Assembly (NCBI GenBank): GCA_964601085.1
Contig: CAZRLN010000070.1
Span: 1 to 12,847, forward strand
Direction of reading: 5' to 3'
DNA length: 12,847 nt
From: UBA1444 sp964601085
GTDB taxonomy: Bacteria; Bacillota; Negativicutes; UBA1444
Part shown: positions 1 through 6,303 of the stretch, one piece after another
Layout of the letters: the number at the start of each line of letters is the position of its first letter
Position numbering within the stretch: the stretch's first letter is position 1
Notes under the pieces: model-generated
What the model was told of the DNA's origin: nothing
Databases searched by the model: none
Seen by the model: the letters and a program-made list of their open reading frames with translations, nothing else
Translations under genes and position numbers: made by a program

Positions 1-15
1 TTTTAGCCTCAAACG

Positions 16-55
16 AAAAGAGCTGCCTCATTTGTTAGTGAGACAGCCCCTTTTT
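16..55. terminator. Bidirectional Rho-independent terminator
   Basis: A 9-bp stem (22-30 with 39-47) encloses an 8-nt loop. Read on the minus strand the stem is complete with one G-U pair and is followed by CTCTTTT, so it can end the minus-strand operon whose last stop codon is at 105-107. Read on the plus strand the stem carries one A-C mismatch and is followed by five T (51-55), so it may also stop transcription entering from the left. Positions 56-104 hold nothing else that I can recognise. Confidence 0.8.
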
Positions 56-104
56 ATATTACTTATATTGCGGGATTATCGGAATGCGACAGGATTTTTT
101 TGCC

Positions 105-1397
105 TCAGAACAGCCGGGGCAGGGTCGGCGGCTTGGGCAAGCCGGGAATCGCCGGCGTTTTCGGTAGTTCCGGCTTGCCGGGAACAAGCGGCAGGCGGAA
201 CAGGTTTTTGATGGAGTTCAGGCTGTCGGCGTCGTCGATGGCGATCACCTGGCCGGCGATGGTCGCCCGCAGGTTGTAGTAGCGCATGGCCGGGCCTCGC
301 TTGGCGAAATTGCCGGTGAGGGCGTCGAAGGCGATGCCGGAAATCGAGCCGGCCCCCATGCTGAAGGTTCCGTCGGCGTTGGTGTGATCCCCGTCGCCCT
401 GGCCGCTGGCCTGGGCGGAGAAATTGAGCCGGCCTTGGATGTCCTTGTCGGACAGCTGGGAGCTGTCGAGGTTCCGGCCGGAGACGTTCTGCGAGAAACG
501 CCGCGTATCCAGGGCGATCGGGCCGCTGGTGGCGATGCTGCCGCCGAGGGCGTTAAGAGTGGTCCCGGCCAGCGTAAGCGTGCCGCCGGTCCAGGAAAAC
601 TCGCCGGCCGCGTCGCGGAACGCGGTGTCGCCGAGCGAACCGCCAGGAATGGAGAACGAACCCTGGGCTGTGGGTTTGGCGGTGGTTCCCTCCAGACGGA
701 ACCGGGTCGTCACCGCTCCTTTCAGCGGGCTGTTGGCGGTGAAGGCGGCCGGATCGGCGCCGGTGACCGACGCTTCGATCTTGCCGCCGCCGCTGAAGTT
801 CCAGATTCCTTTCGCAGACAAATCGGCCGCTCCTTGTTTCGATTTCAGGTCGAGGGCGATGTCCGGGTAGTTCGCGAAATCGAGCTGTCCGTTGACCTGC
901 TTGAATTCATAGCGGCTGTCGGGAGTGGCGATGGCGACCGCGGCGTCGGCGACCTCGACCCGGCCCCGGAACAAGGCGGGAGGCGCGGCCGGATCGGCGG
1001 CGGGGCGGCGCAAGGTTTCGGATACATTCCAGCGCTCCTGCCGATCCCGGTTCAGCTGCAACGTCAGGCCTTCGAGGCGGACGCTGCGGACGCGGCCGAT
1101 ATCCAGGCTGCGGCTCAGGATGTCGCCCAGATCGAGCCGGATCGTCAGTTTGCGGGCGGCGGCGACCAAGGCGCCGGCTTTGTCATGGACCGCCACCTGT
1201 TGGGCGGTTAGGTCGCCGGGCAGCGAAAAGTCGACTTCGCCCAGCGTCAAGGTTCCATTGATGGATTTGCCGGCTGTTTGCAGGATCAGCTGCCGGGCGA
1301 CTCCGGTCAGGGAAGCGCCGCTGAAGTGCCAGAAAGCCAGGCCGGCGGCGATCAGCGCGACCGCGCCGATGAGGACGAATTTGGCGCTGCTTTTCAT
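105..1397 (-). CDS. AsmA-like membrane-anchored envelope protein
   Basis: The predicted protein has 430 residues. A signal anchor lies at about residues 6-25, and the rest would be outside the cytoplasmic membrane. Residues 85-125 resemble the N-terminal part of AsmA/DUF748 proteins, with alternating beta strands ending in a LQLNRDRQERWN-type segment; repetitive glycine-rich beta strands follow to about residue 395. AsmA-family proteins of diderm bacteria are linked to outer-membrane assembly and lipid transport, but the role of this one is inference. The last 25 or so residues are proline-rich (repeated LP/KP units), which is unusual. The frame stays open upstream to 1577, but that part overlaps the preceding gene; the ATG at 1397 has GGAAGGAAG upstream and directly opens the hydrophobic anchor. 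It is the last gene of the minus-strand operon, 20 bp after its neighbour. Confidence 0.75.
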   Translation of the reverse strand: MKSSAKFVLIGAVALIAAGLAFWHFSGASLTGVARQLILQTAGKSINGTLTLGEVDFSLPGDLTAQQVAVHDKAGALVAAARKLTIRLDLGDILSRSLDIGRVRSVRLEGLTLQLNRDRQERWNVSETLRRPAADPAAPPALFRGRVEVADAAVAIATPDSRYEFKQVNGQLDFANYPDIALDLKSKQGAADLSAKGIWNFSGGGKIEASVTGADPAAFTANSPLKGAVTTRFRLEGTTAKPTAQGSFSIPGGSLGDTAFRDAAGEFSWTGGTLTLAGTTLNALGGSIATSGPIALDTRRFSQNVSGRNLDSSQLSDKDIQGRLNFSAQASGQGDGDHTNADGTFSMGAGSISGIAFDALTGNFAKRGPAMRYYNLRATIAGQVIAIDDADSLNSIKNLFRLPLVPGKPELPKTPAIPGLPKPPTLPRLF

Positions 1398-1417
1398 GGG
1401 CGCTCTACTTCCTTCCC

Positions 1418-2218
1418 CTATGCAGGCGGTTTGCGGTGGGCGGCGGCGAGCATGTCCGCAAGGGAGACATCGGGGTTGTGATAGCGCTGTTTGCCGGCGG
1501 TCTTGTCGCCGTAACGGATGGCTTCCTGCGGACACCATTGCAGGCAGGCCAGGCATTGCGAGCAGTGATGCCGCCACACCGGCCGTCCCTGTTCCAGCGT
1601 GATGTTGGCGGAGGGGCAGATGCGCGCGCAGACGCCGCAGCCGGTGCAGGTGTCTTCCGTACGGAAATCCTTATCGGAAGCGGCGAGTTTCGGATAGCCG
1701 AAGCGGTTGATCGCCGAAAGAAAGGTGTTTTTCCACCACGGCCCTTTTTCGAGAGGGCTGGTTTTCTTTTCCCGGATCACGGCGGCGATGCGGTCCAGTT
1801 TGGCCTGAGCGGCGGTGAACAGTTCCTGCTGCTGGGCAACCGGCTGCGCGCCGTTCCACAGGATGTAGTTGGAGGGAGTGGCGATTTCGAACCCGCATTG
1901 CAGCTGGAGGCCCCGTTCCTGCAGGCGGTCGCGCAGATCCAGCAGCGTCGCCGCTACTTGGCCGGCGTTGACGGCCAGGGCGAAAACATAGCGCCCCGGC
2001 GCGGCGGGCAGACGCGCGGCGAAATCCCGGACATGCTGCGGCAGCCCCCACATGTGGACGGGAAAGACGAGGCCGATCCGGTCGCAGTCCGCGCCGGGCA
2101 GTTCATAATCGGCGCCAAGGGAGATCAGCTCGACTTCGCCGTCGAGACGGCCGGCAAGCTGGCGCGCCACCCAGAGGGAATTGCCGGTGCCGGTGTAATA
2201 GTAGAGGCGGGTTGCCAT
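1418..2218 (-). CDS. EFR1-type flavodoxin / 2[4Fe-4S] ferredoxin fusion protein
   Basis: The 266-residue protein joins a flavodoxin-like half, with the FMN-phosphate loop YYTGTGNS at residues 7-14, to a bacterial-type ferredoxin half. The ferredoxin half has two CxxCxxCxxxC clusters: Cys 191, 194, 197, 201 and Cys 219, 222, 225, 229. The second is followed by a proline, as is usual for [4Fe-4S] sites. This layout and length fit the EFR1 family found in anaerobic Firmicutes, which are presumed cytoplasmic electron carriers; the partner is unknown. Two ATG codons are possible, at 2224 and 2218. AAGGAG ends only 2 nt before the first but 8 nt before the second, so I chose 2218. The ribosome binding site overlaps the stop codon of the upstream enoyl-CoA hydratase gene, indicating translational coupling. 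Confidence 0.9.
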   Translation of the reverse strand: MATRLYYYTGTGNSLWVARQLAGRLDGEVELISLGADYELPGADCDRIGLVFPVHMWGLPQHVRDFAARLPAAPGRYVFALAVNAGQVAATLLDLRDRLQERGLQLQCGFEIATPSNYILWNGAQPVAQQQELFTAAQAKLDRIAAVIREKKTSPLEKGPWWKNTFLSAINRFGYPKLAASDKDFRTEDTCTGCGVCARICPSANITLEQGRPVWRHHCSQCLACLQWCPQEAIRYGDKTAGKQRYHNPDVSLADMLAAAHRKPPA

Positions 2219-2226
2219 CTTCATCG

Positions 2227-2232
2227 CTCCTT
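2227..2232 (-). promoter_or_regulatory. Ribosome binding site overlapping a stop codon
   Basis: AAGGAG on the minus strand shares two bases with the TAA stop (2231-2233) of the enoyl-CoA hydratase gene. Its 8-nt spacing to the ATG at 2218, against 2 nt to the ATG at 2224, decides the start of the EFR1-type gene. Confidence 0.7.
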
Positions 2233-3013
2233 AGCGTCCCGTGAACCGGGGCGGGCGTTTTTCTTTGAAGGCGGCGACCCCTTCGCGGTAGTCGGCCGTC
2301 TGCATGCAGATCGTCTGCAGGTCCGCTTCGCAGGCCAGCACGCTTGGCAGGTCCAGACTATCGCTGCGGTTCACCATTTTTTTGATCATGCCGAGGGCCA
2401 GGGGCGCGCCGGCGGCGAGGCGTTCGGCGAATTTAAACGTGGCCTCGGCCAGATCCGCAGGCTCCACCACCTGATTGACCAAGCCGAGCGCGAGCGCCTG
2501 CGCGGCGTCGATCAGGTCGGCGGTGAACATCAGTTCCTTCGCCTTATGCAGGCCGATCAGGCGCGGCAGCAGAAACAGGCCGCCGCAGTCGGGCACCAGT
2601 CCGACCTTCGAGAAGCTCTGGGCGAATTTGACGGTGCTGGCGCAAAACACCAGGTCGCAGGCAAGGGCGATGTTGAAACCGGCGCCGGCGGCGACGCCGT
2701 TGACCATGGCGATCACCGGCTTCTCCAGATTCAGGATGGCCTCCACGTTGGCCCCTGCCTGGCTGATGAAGTCGCGGCAGGCCGCCGGGGTGTCCAGGCT
2801 GGCGAGGTAATTCAGGTCGCCGCCGGCGCAAAAGGCTTTGCCGTTGCCGGTCAGGACCACGACCCGGACCGAGGCGTCCTGGCGAACGTCCGCCAACGCC
2901 GCCGCCAGCTCGGCGGTCAGGGCCTGGTTCAGGGAGTTCATGGCCGCCGGCCGGTTCAGGGTGATGGTGGCGATTCCGTCGTTTTTCGTTAGCAGCACTG
3001 ATTTCTCTTCCAC
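2231..3013 (-). CDS. Enoyl-CoA hydratase/isomerase (crotonase) family protein, PaaG-like
   Basis: The 260-residue length is normal for a crotonase. The oxyanion-hole segments are FCAGGDL (61-67) and NGVAAGAGFN (105-114). In mitochondrial enoyl-CoA hydratase two glutamates carry out water addition; here the equivalent positions are Asn114 and Phe134, so simple hydratase activity is doubtful. The motif GLVPDCGG (138-145) with Asp142 is typical of PaaG-like isomerases and related crotonases, where this aspartate is catalytic. A double-bond or epoxide isomerase acting on an acyl-CoA is therefore more likely, though the substrate cannot be read from sequence. The start is GTG, with AAGGA upstream; an ATG further upstream at 3032 is in another frame. 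The gene lies 38 bp after the peptidase-like gene. No other beta-oxidation gene is adjacent on this strand. Confidence 0.88.
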   Translation of the reverse strand: MEEKSVLLTKNDGIATITLNRPAAMNSLNQALTAELAAALADVRQDASVRVVVLTGNGKAFCAGGDLNYLASLDTPAACRDFISQAGANVEAILNLEKPVIAMVNGVAAGAGFNIALACDLVFCASTVKFAQSFSKVGLVPDCGGLFLLPRLIGLHKAKELMFTADLIDAAQALALGLVNQVVEPADLAEATFKFAERLAAGAPLALGMIKKMVNRSDSLDLPSVLACEADLQTICMQTADYREGVAAFKEKRPPRFTGR

Positions 3014-3051
3014 TTGTTATCCTTCTTTCCATATTGTATTGAAGTTTCGGG

Positions 3052-4713
3052 TCAGGGGGTTTCCTCCGCGGCGGTGCGCGAGGAGTTCGGATCCGACGGA
3101 GCGGGCGGGTTCCAGGCGCCCGAGTCGGGTTCGACGAAGTCGCGGGCCCGTTCCCAGAATTGAGCCGTCGTCATTCCATAGATTTTCTGAAAAGAAGCGG
3201 CCGGATCGCCCGAAACATTTGACGCTTTCAGCCATTCGCCGATCCGGGGATAGCCGCCGTACTTGTCCGCCAGATAATGGACCGAGAGGGCCGCCACGCC
3301 GCGCACCGCCGCCGGCCCGTGCTTTTCCGCCGCCGCCGACCAGGCGTTCAGCGTCATCAGCTGCGGCAGCTGCGGCCAGGATCGGCTATGGGAGAGTCCG
3401 TATTCCCAGGAACCCTGGAAATCGCCGTAGCGGCAGAAGCCGCTGCGTTCGGCGGAGCGGGCGGCCATGATGTTGGCGGCGCCATAGGAAAGCCATTTCA
3501 TGTTGTCCATATTCTTCGCGCCGCCGGCTTCGCTGATCATCCGGCTGAGCACCACGAATGCGATCTGATAGATTTTTTCCTCCGGTTCGGTCATGGTGGC
3601 GTCATTCATGACGACGACGCTGCCGCGGTCGGTCCAGTTCTCGTTCTTGGCCTGGGCCGCCGCCTGCTCGGTCGTCAGGCCGAATTCCCGCGCCATCGTT
3701 GCGACATAGGCGTCGCGGTCCGCGGTCAGTACGACCCGGAACGCGTCCCGCAGCTGTCCTTTCCAGGCATCGAAGGCCAGTTGCCGCGCCAGTTCGGCGC
3801 CTTTCTCGAAATAGGCCCGGCTGTCCGCCGACACGGCCCCCCGGCTGGCAAAGTCGATCTTGGCCGGCTCGCCCATCGCCAGAATGTACCAGGCCTGAAA
3901 ATCGCTGAGATATTGGCCGATCTCCATGCCGAACGCCTTTTCAAAAGCGGTGTCGCTGGAGACGACCGGCACGTTCTTGAAATAGTTGCCGATAGATGGC
4001 AGGCCTTTTTGTTTCATCAGGAAGAAGACCATCAGGTCGGCCATGGCGTCGGGCCGTCGGCCTTCCTGGGTGAATTTCAGCCAGGCTTCCGGATTGCGCT
4101 GAACGATGTCGCTGGGCGAGACGCTGCGTTTGAGGCCGCGCAACACATTGAAGCGGTCCAGTTTCCATTTTTCGACGCTTTCGTAGCCGACCGACTCGCC
4201 GACGCGGGAGGCGACCAGATTGGCGCTGCCCTCCGCCAGCCACTGCAGGGCTTTTTTGCTGTAATCTTCGCCGGCCCACTGGGAAAGCATTTGGTAAAAC
4301 AGATGGCGGCCGACGAACGAGACTTTGTCCTGGCCGGTTTTCAGGGCGGGATGGGAGAGGTCCATCAGGATCACGCCGTAACCGGATTTGTTGTACCAGA
4401 TGCCGCCGAACGCCTGCTCGGCCTTGTCGGCGGAGTCTTTCTTCTCTACGAACACCCGTTGCTTGACCCGGCGGAAGCTATCCGCGTCCGGGCAGACATA
4501 CAGGCTGATATCCTGGCGGAGTTCGCTGGACAGTTCCTCTTTGAGCAGCAGCTCGAACGCGCTGACCACCGTGCGGATATCCTGCGCGGCCAGGGTGTCG
4601 ACGCCCGGTTCCTCGAAGATCTTGACGGCGGCCCGGGCCGGGGAGGCGAGCAGCATGACGCCGCACAGCAGCAGGCACAGCAGCAGGCTCCGGATTCGAA
4701 ATGATGGTTTCAT
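3052..4713 (-). CDS. Secreted peptidase-MA-like protein, internally duplicated and lacking HExxH
   Basis: The 553-residue protein begins with a clear signal peptide: positive N-terminus, a Leu/Cys-rich core at about 9-22, and SPARA-AV cleavage near residue 29. Two similar lobes follow. In the first, WLAEGSANLVASR (158-170) leads to FGMEIGQYLSDFQAW (261-275). In the second, WLSYGAANIMAARS (407-420) leads to YGMTTAQFWERARDF (512-526). The W-L-x-x-G-x-A-x pattern resembles the segment carrying the third zinc ligand in gluzincin peptidase-MA proteins. The expected upstream HExxH is absent: lobe 1 has HLFYQ (137-141) and lobe 2 has no histidine in that stretch. A non-catalytic binding role is therefore likely. 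The ATG has GGAGGG about 9 nt upstream. This is the first gene of the minus-strand operon. Assignment to the family rests on pattern resemblance only. Confidence 0.7.
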   Translation of the reverse strand: MKPSFRIRSLLLCLLLCGVMLLASPARAAVKIFEEPGVDTLAAQDIRTVVSAFELLLKEELSSELRQDISLYVCPDADSFRRVKQRVFVEKKDSADKAEQAFGGIWYNKSGYGVILMDLSHPALKTGQDKVSFVGRHLFYQMLSQWAGEDYSKKALQWLAEGSANLVASRVGESVGYESVEKWKLDRFNVLRGLKRSVSPSDIVQRNPEAWLKFTQEGRRPDAMADLMVFFLMKQKGLPSIGNYFKNVPVVSSDTAFEKAFGMEIGQYLSDFQAWYILAMGEPAKIDFASRGAVSADSRAYFEKGAELARQLAFDAWKGQLRDAFRVVLTADRDAYVATMAREFGLTTEQAAAQAKNENWTDRGSVVVMNDATMTEPEEKIYQIAFVVLSRMISEAGGAKNMDNMKWLSYGAANIMAARSAERSGFCRYGDFQGSWEYGLSHSRSWPQLPQLMTLNAWSAAAEKHGPAAVRGVAALSVHYLADKYGGYPRIGEWLKASNVSGDPAASFQKIYGMTTAQFWERARDFVEPDSGAWNPPAPSDPNSSRTAAEETP

Positions 4714-4920
4714 CGTTAATCCCTCCGTTGTTCGGATTCACTCTTGCCGGCGCGCAATTTCTTGCGACACTATAGATTACTTTGACGCCGGCGCGGCAAA
4801 TCCTTCGCCGGCCGGGAATTTCGTTCCGGGAGTTTTTGGCGTCGACGCGGAATTAAAAGGAATTTCGTGCATTTTGTCAAATTGTATCAATAATTATTAG
4901 GTTGACGGGAGGAAATCGAA
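4714..4920. promoter_or_regulatory. Divergent intergenic region with promoters for both operons
   Basis: The peptidase-like gene is read leftward from here and the CoA-transferase gene rightward, so both promoters should lie within these 207 bp. For the minus strand, TATAGT (4774-4769) is a fair -10 box, with TTGCCG (4799-4794) as a weak -35 at a long 19-bp spacing; the leader then carries a small hairpin, CGCAA-TTTC-TTGCG (4753-4766). For the plus strand I find no convincing -35/-10 pair. An AT-rich patch (4871-4900) holds two short dyads, ATTG-TAT-CAAT (4881-4891) and AATAATTATT (4889-4898), just before the ribosome binding site. No open frame here looks coding. Confidence 0.5.
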
Positions 4921-6261
4921 TTGAGTCTGCAAAGCGAATATCAGGCCAAGCTGCGCACGCCGGAGCAGGCAGTGGCCGTCGTTCAGTCCGGGCAATGGGT
5001 CGACTATGGGATGGCGCTGTCGGAGCCGACGTTGCTGGACGCCGCACTGGCCCGGCGGAAAGATCAGCTGGAGGACGTGAAGATCCGCGCTTCGCTCACG
5101 GTGGAGCCCCGCGAAGTGATCAAGGTCGACCCGAATCGGGACACTTTCACGCTCTGTAGCTGGCATTTCGGCGGGTTGGAGCGCAAATGGCATGAAGCCG
5201 GCCTCGTCAACTATATTCCGATGGTGTACCGCAACGAGCCGTCTTACTACCGCAGCGGGCTGCAGGTCGACGTGGCCATGCTCAAGCTGACTTCGATGGA
5301 CAAGCATGGTTTCTTCAATTTTTCGACGACGAATTCGGCGACCCGGGCCATTCTGGACGCCGCGAAGATCGTGATCGTCGAAACCGACGACAACCTGCCG
5401 GTCGCGCTGGGCGGCCGGGAAGAATGCATCCATATCTCGGATGTCGATTACATCGTCGAGGGTGCCAACGGCAAGCTGTTCGAACTGCCTGCCGGCTCGT
5501 TCGATGAAGTGGACCGGCGGGCCGCCGCCTACATCGTGGACGAGATCGTCGACGGCGCCGTGATTCAGCTCGGCATCGGCGGTATGCCCAATGCGGTCGG
5601 CACGCTGATCGCCGAGTCGGATGTCCGTGATCTCGGCATTCACACGGAAATGCTGGTCGACTCTTACCTGACGATGTACGAGGCGGGGCGGTTGACCAAC
5701 AAACGCAAACAGATCGACCGCTGCAAGGGGGTCTGGGCGTTCTGCATGGGCAGCCGGCGCTTGTACGACTGGATCGACCACAATCCGTTCCTGGCCTCCT
5801 ATCCGGTGGATTATACGAACGATCCGGCGGTCATCGCCCAGAACGATCACTTTGTTTCGATCAACAGCTGTCTGGAGGTCGATCTGTACGGACAGGTTTC
5901 CTCCGAATCCTCCGGTGTGCGTCAGATCAGCGGCAGCGGCGGGCAGCTGGATTTCGTGACCGGCGCGTATTCCTCATGGGGTGGCAAGAGTTTCATGTGT
6001 TTCCGTTCCACCTATACCGATCCCAAGACCGGTCGGCTGGGGTCCCGGGTGGTGCCGACCCTGCCGCAGGGCAGTACCGTGACCACTCCCCGCAGTCAGG
6101 CGCATTATTTCGTCACCGAATGGGGCAAGGTGGTCCTGGCAGGCTGCTCGACCTGGGAACGGGCCGAGCGGCTGATCAGCATCGCCCATCCGGATTTCCG
6201 CGACGATCTGATCCGACAGGCCGAAGCCATGAAAATATGGCGGCGGACCAACAGGATTTAA
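4921..6261 (+). CDS. Acetyl-CoA hydrolase/transferase family CoA-transferase (butyryl-CoA:acetate or 4-hydroxybutyrate type)
   Basis: The 446-residue length and full-length similarity fit the class I CoA-transferases that move CoA between acetate and butyrate or 4-hydroxybutyrate, a cytoplasmic step in anaerobic acid fermentation. Visible family motifs are GIGGMPNAV (218-226), GIHTEM (239-244) with Glu243 as the likely nucleophile that forms the glutamyl-CoA thioester, SINSCLEVDLYGQ (313-325), and SGSGGQLDFVTGAY (337-350), part of the CoA-site loop. Butyrate and 4-hydroxybutyrate enzymes cannot be told apart reliably by eye. The start is TTG, set by GGGAGG 8 nt upstream; translation reads straight into the MSLQSEYQAK N-terminus usual for the family. 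It begins the plus-strand run, and 42 bp separate it from the next gene with no terminator between them, so read-through is likely. Confidence 0.9.
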   Translation: MSLQSEYQAKLRTPEQAVAVVQSGQWVDYGMALSEPTLLDAALARRKDQLEDVKIRASLTVEPREVIKVDPNRDTFTLCSWHFGGLERKWHEAGLVNYIPMVYRNEPSYYRSGLQVDVAMLKLTSMDKHGFFNFSTTNSATRAILDAAKIVIVETDDNLPVALGGREECIHISDVDYIVEGANGKLFELPAGSFDEVDRRAAAYIVDEIVDGAVIQLGIGGMPNAVGTLIAESDVRDLGIHTEMLVDSYLTMYEAGRLTNKRKQIDRCKGVWAFCMGSRRLYDWIDHNPFLASYPVDYTNDPAVIAQNDHFVSINSCLEVDLYGQVSSESSGVRQISGSGGQLDFVTGAYSSWGGKSFMCFRSTYTDPKTGRLGSRVVPTLPQGSTVTTPRSQAHYFVTEWGKVVLAGCSTWERAERLISIAHPDFRDDLIRQAEAMKIWRRTNRI

Positions 6262-6303
6262 AAGCGCATTCTGCTTGCGATTGACGACAGGGGGTGACCC
6301 GCC

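Noticed and set aside
1436..2992. A 518-codon plus-strand open frame spanning the EFR1-type and crotonase genes
   Set aside because: It lies fully antisense to two well-supported genes, has no domain I recognise, and reads as the low-complexity Gly/Arg/His/Gln shadow typical of GC-rich antisense frames.
3277..4704. A 475-codon plus-strand open frame inside the peptidase-like gene
   Set aside because: It is antisense to a gene with a clear signal peptide, internal duplication and ribosome binding site, and its composition is that of a shadow frame.
4801..4832. A possible hairpin (CCGGGAA-TTTCG-TTCCGGG) in the divergent region
   Set aside because: The stem has a central G-G mismatch, no T run follows it, and it is not placed as a terminator or riboswitch for either gene.
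4897..5850. A 317-codon minus-strand open frame inside the CoA-transferase gene
   Set aside because: It is antisense to a highly conserved enzyme with many family motifs, and its product is rich in His, Arg and Asp with no recognisable domain.
6262..6303. A terminator or separate promoter between the CoA-transferase and REC-PP2C genes
   Set aside because: The 42 bp hold no stable hairpin with a T run and no convincing promoter pair.
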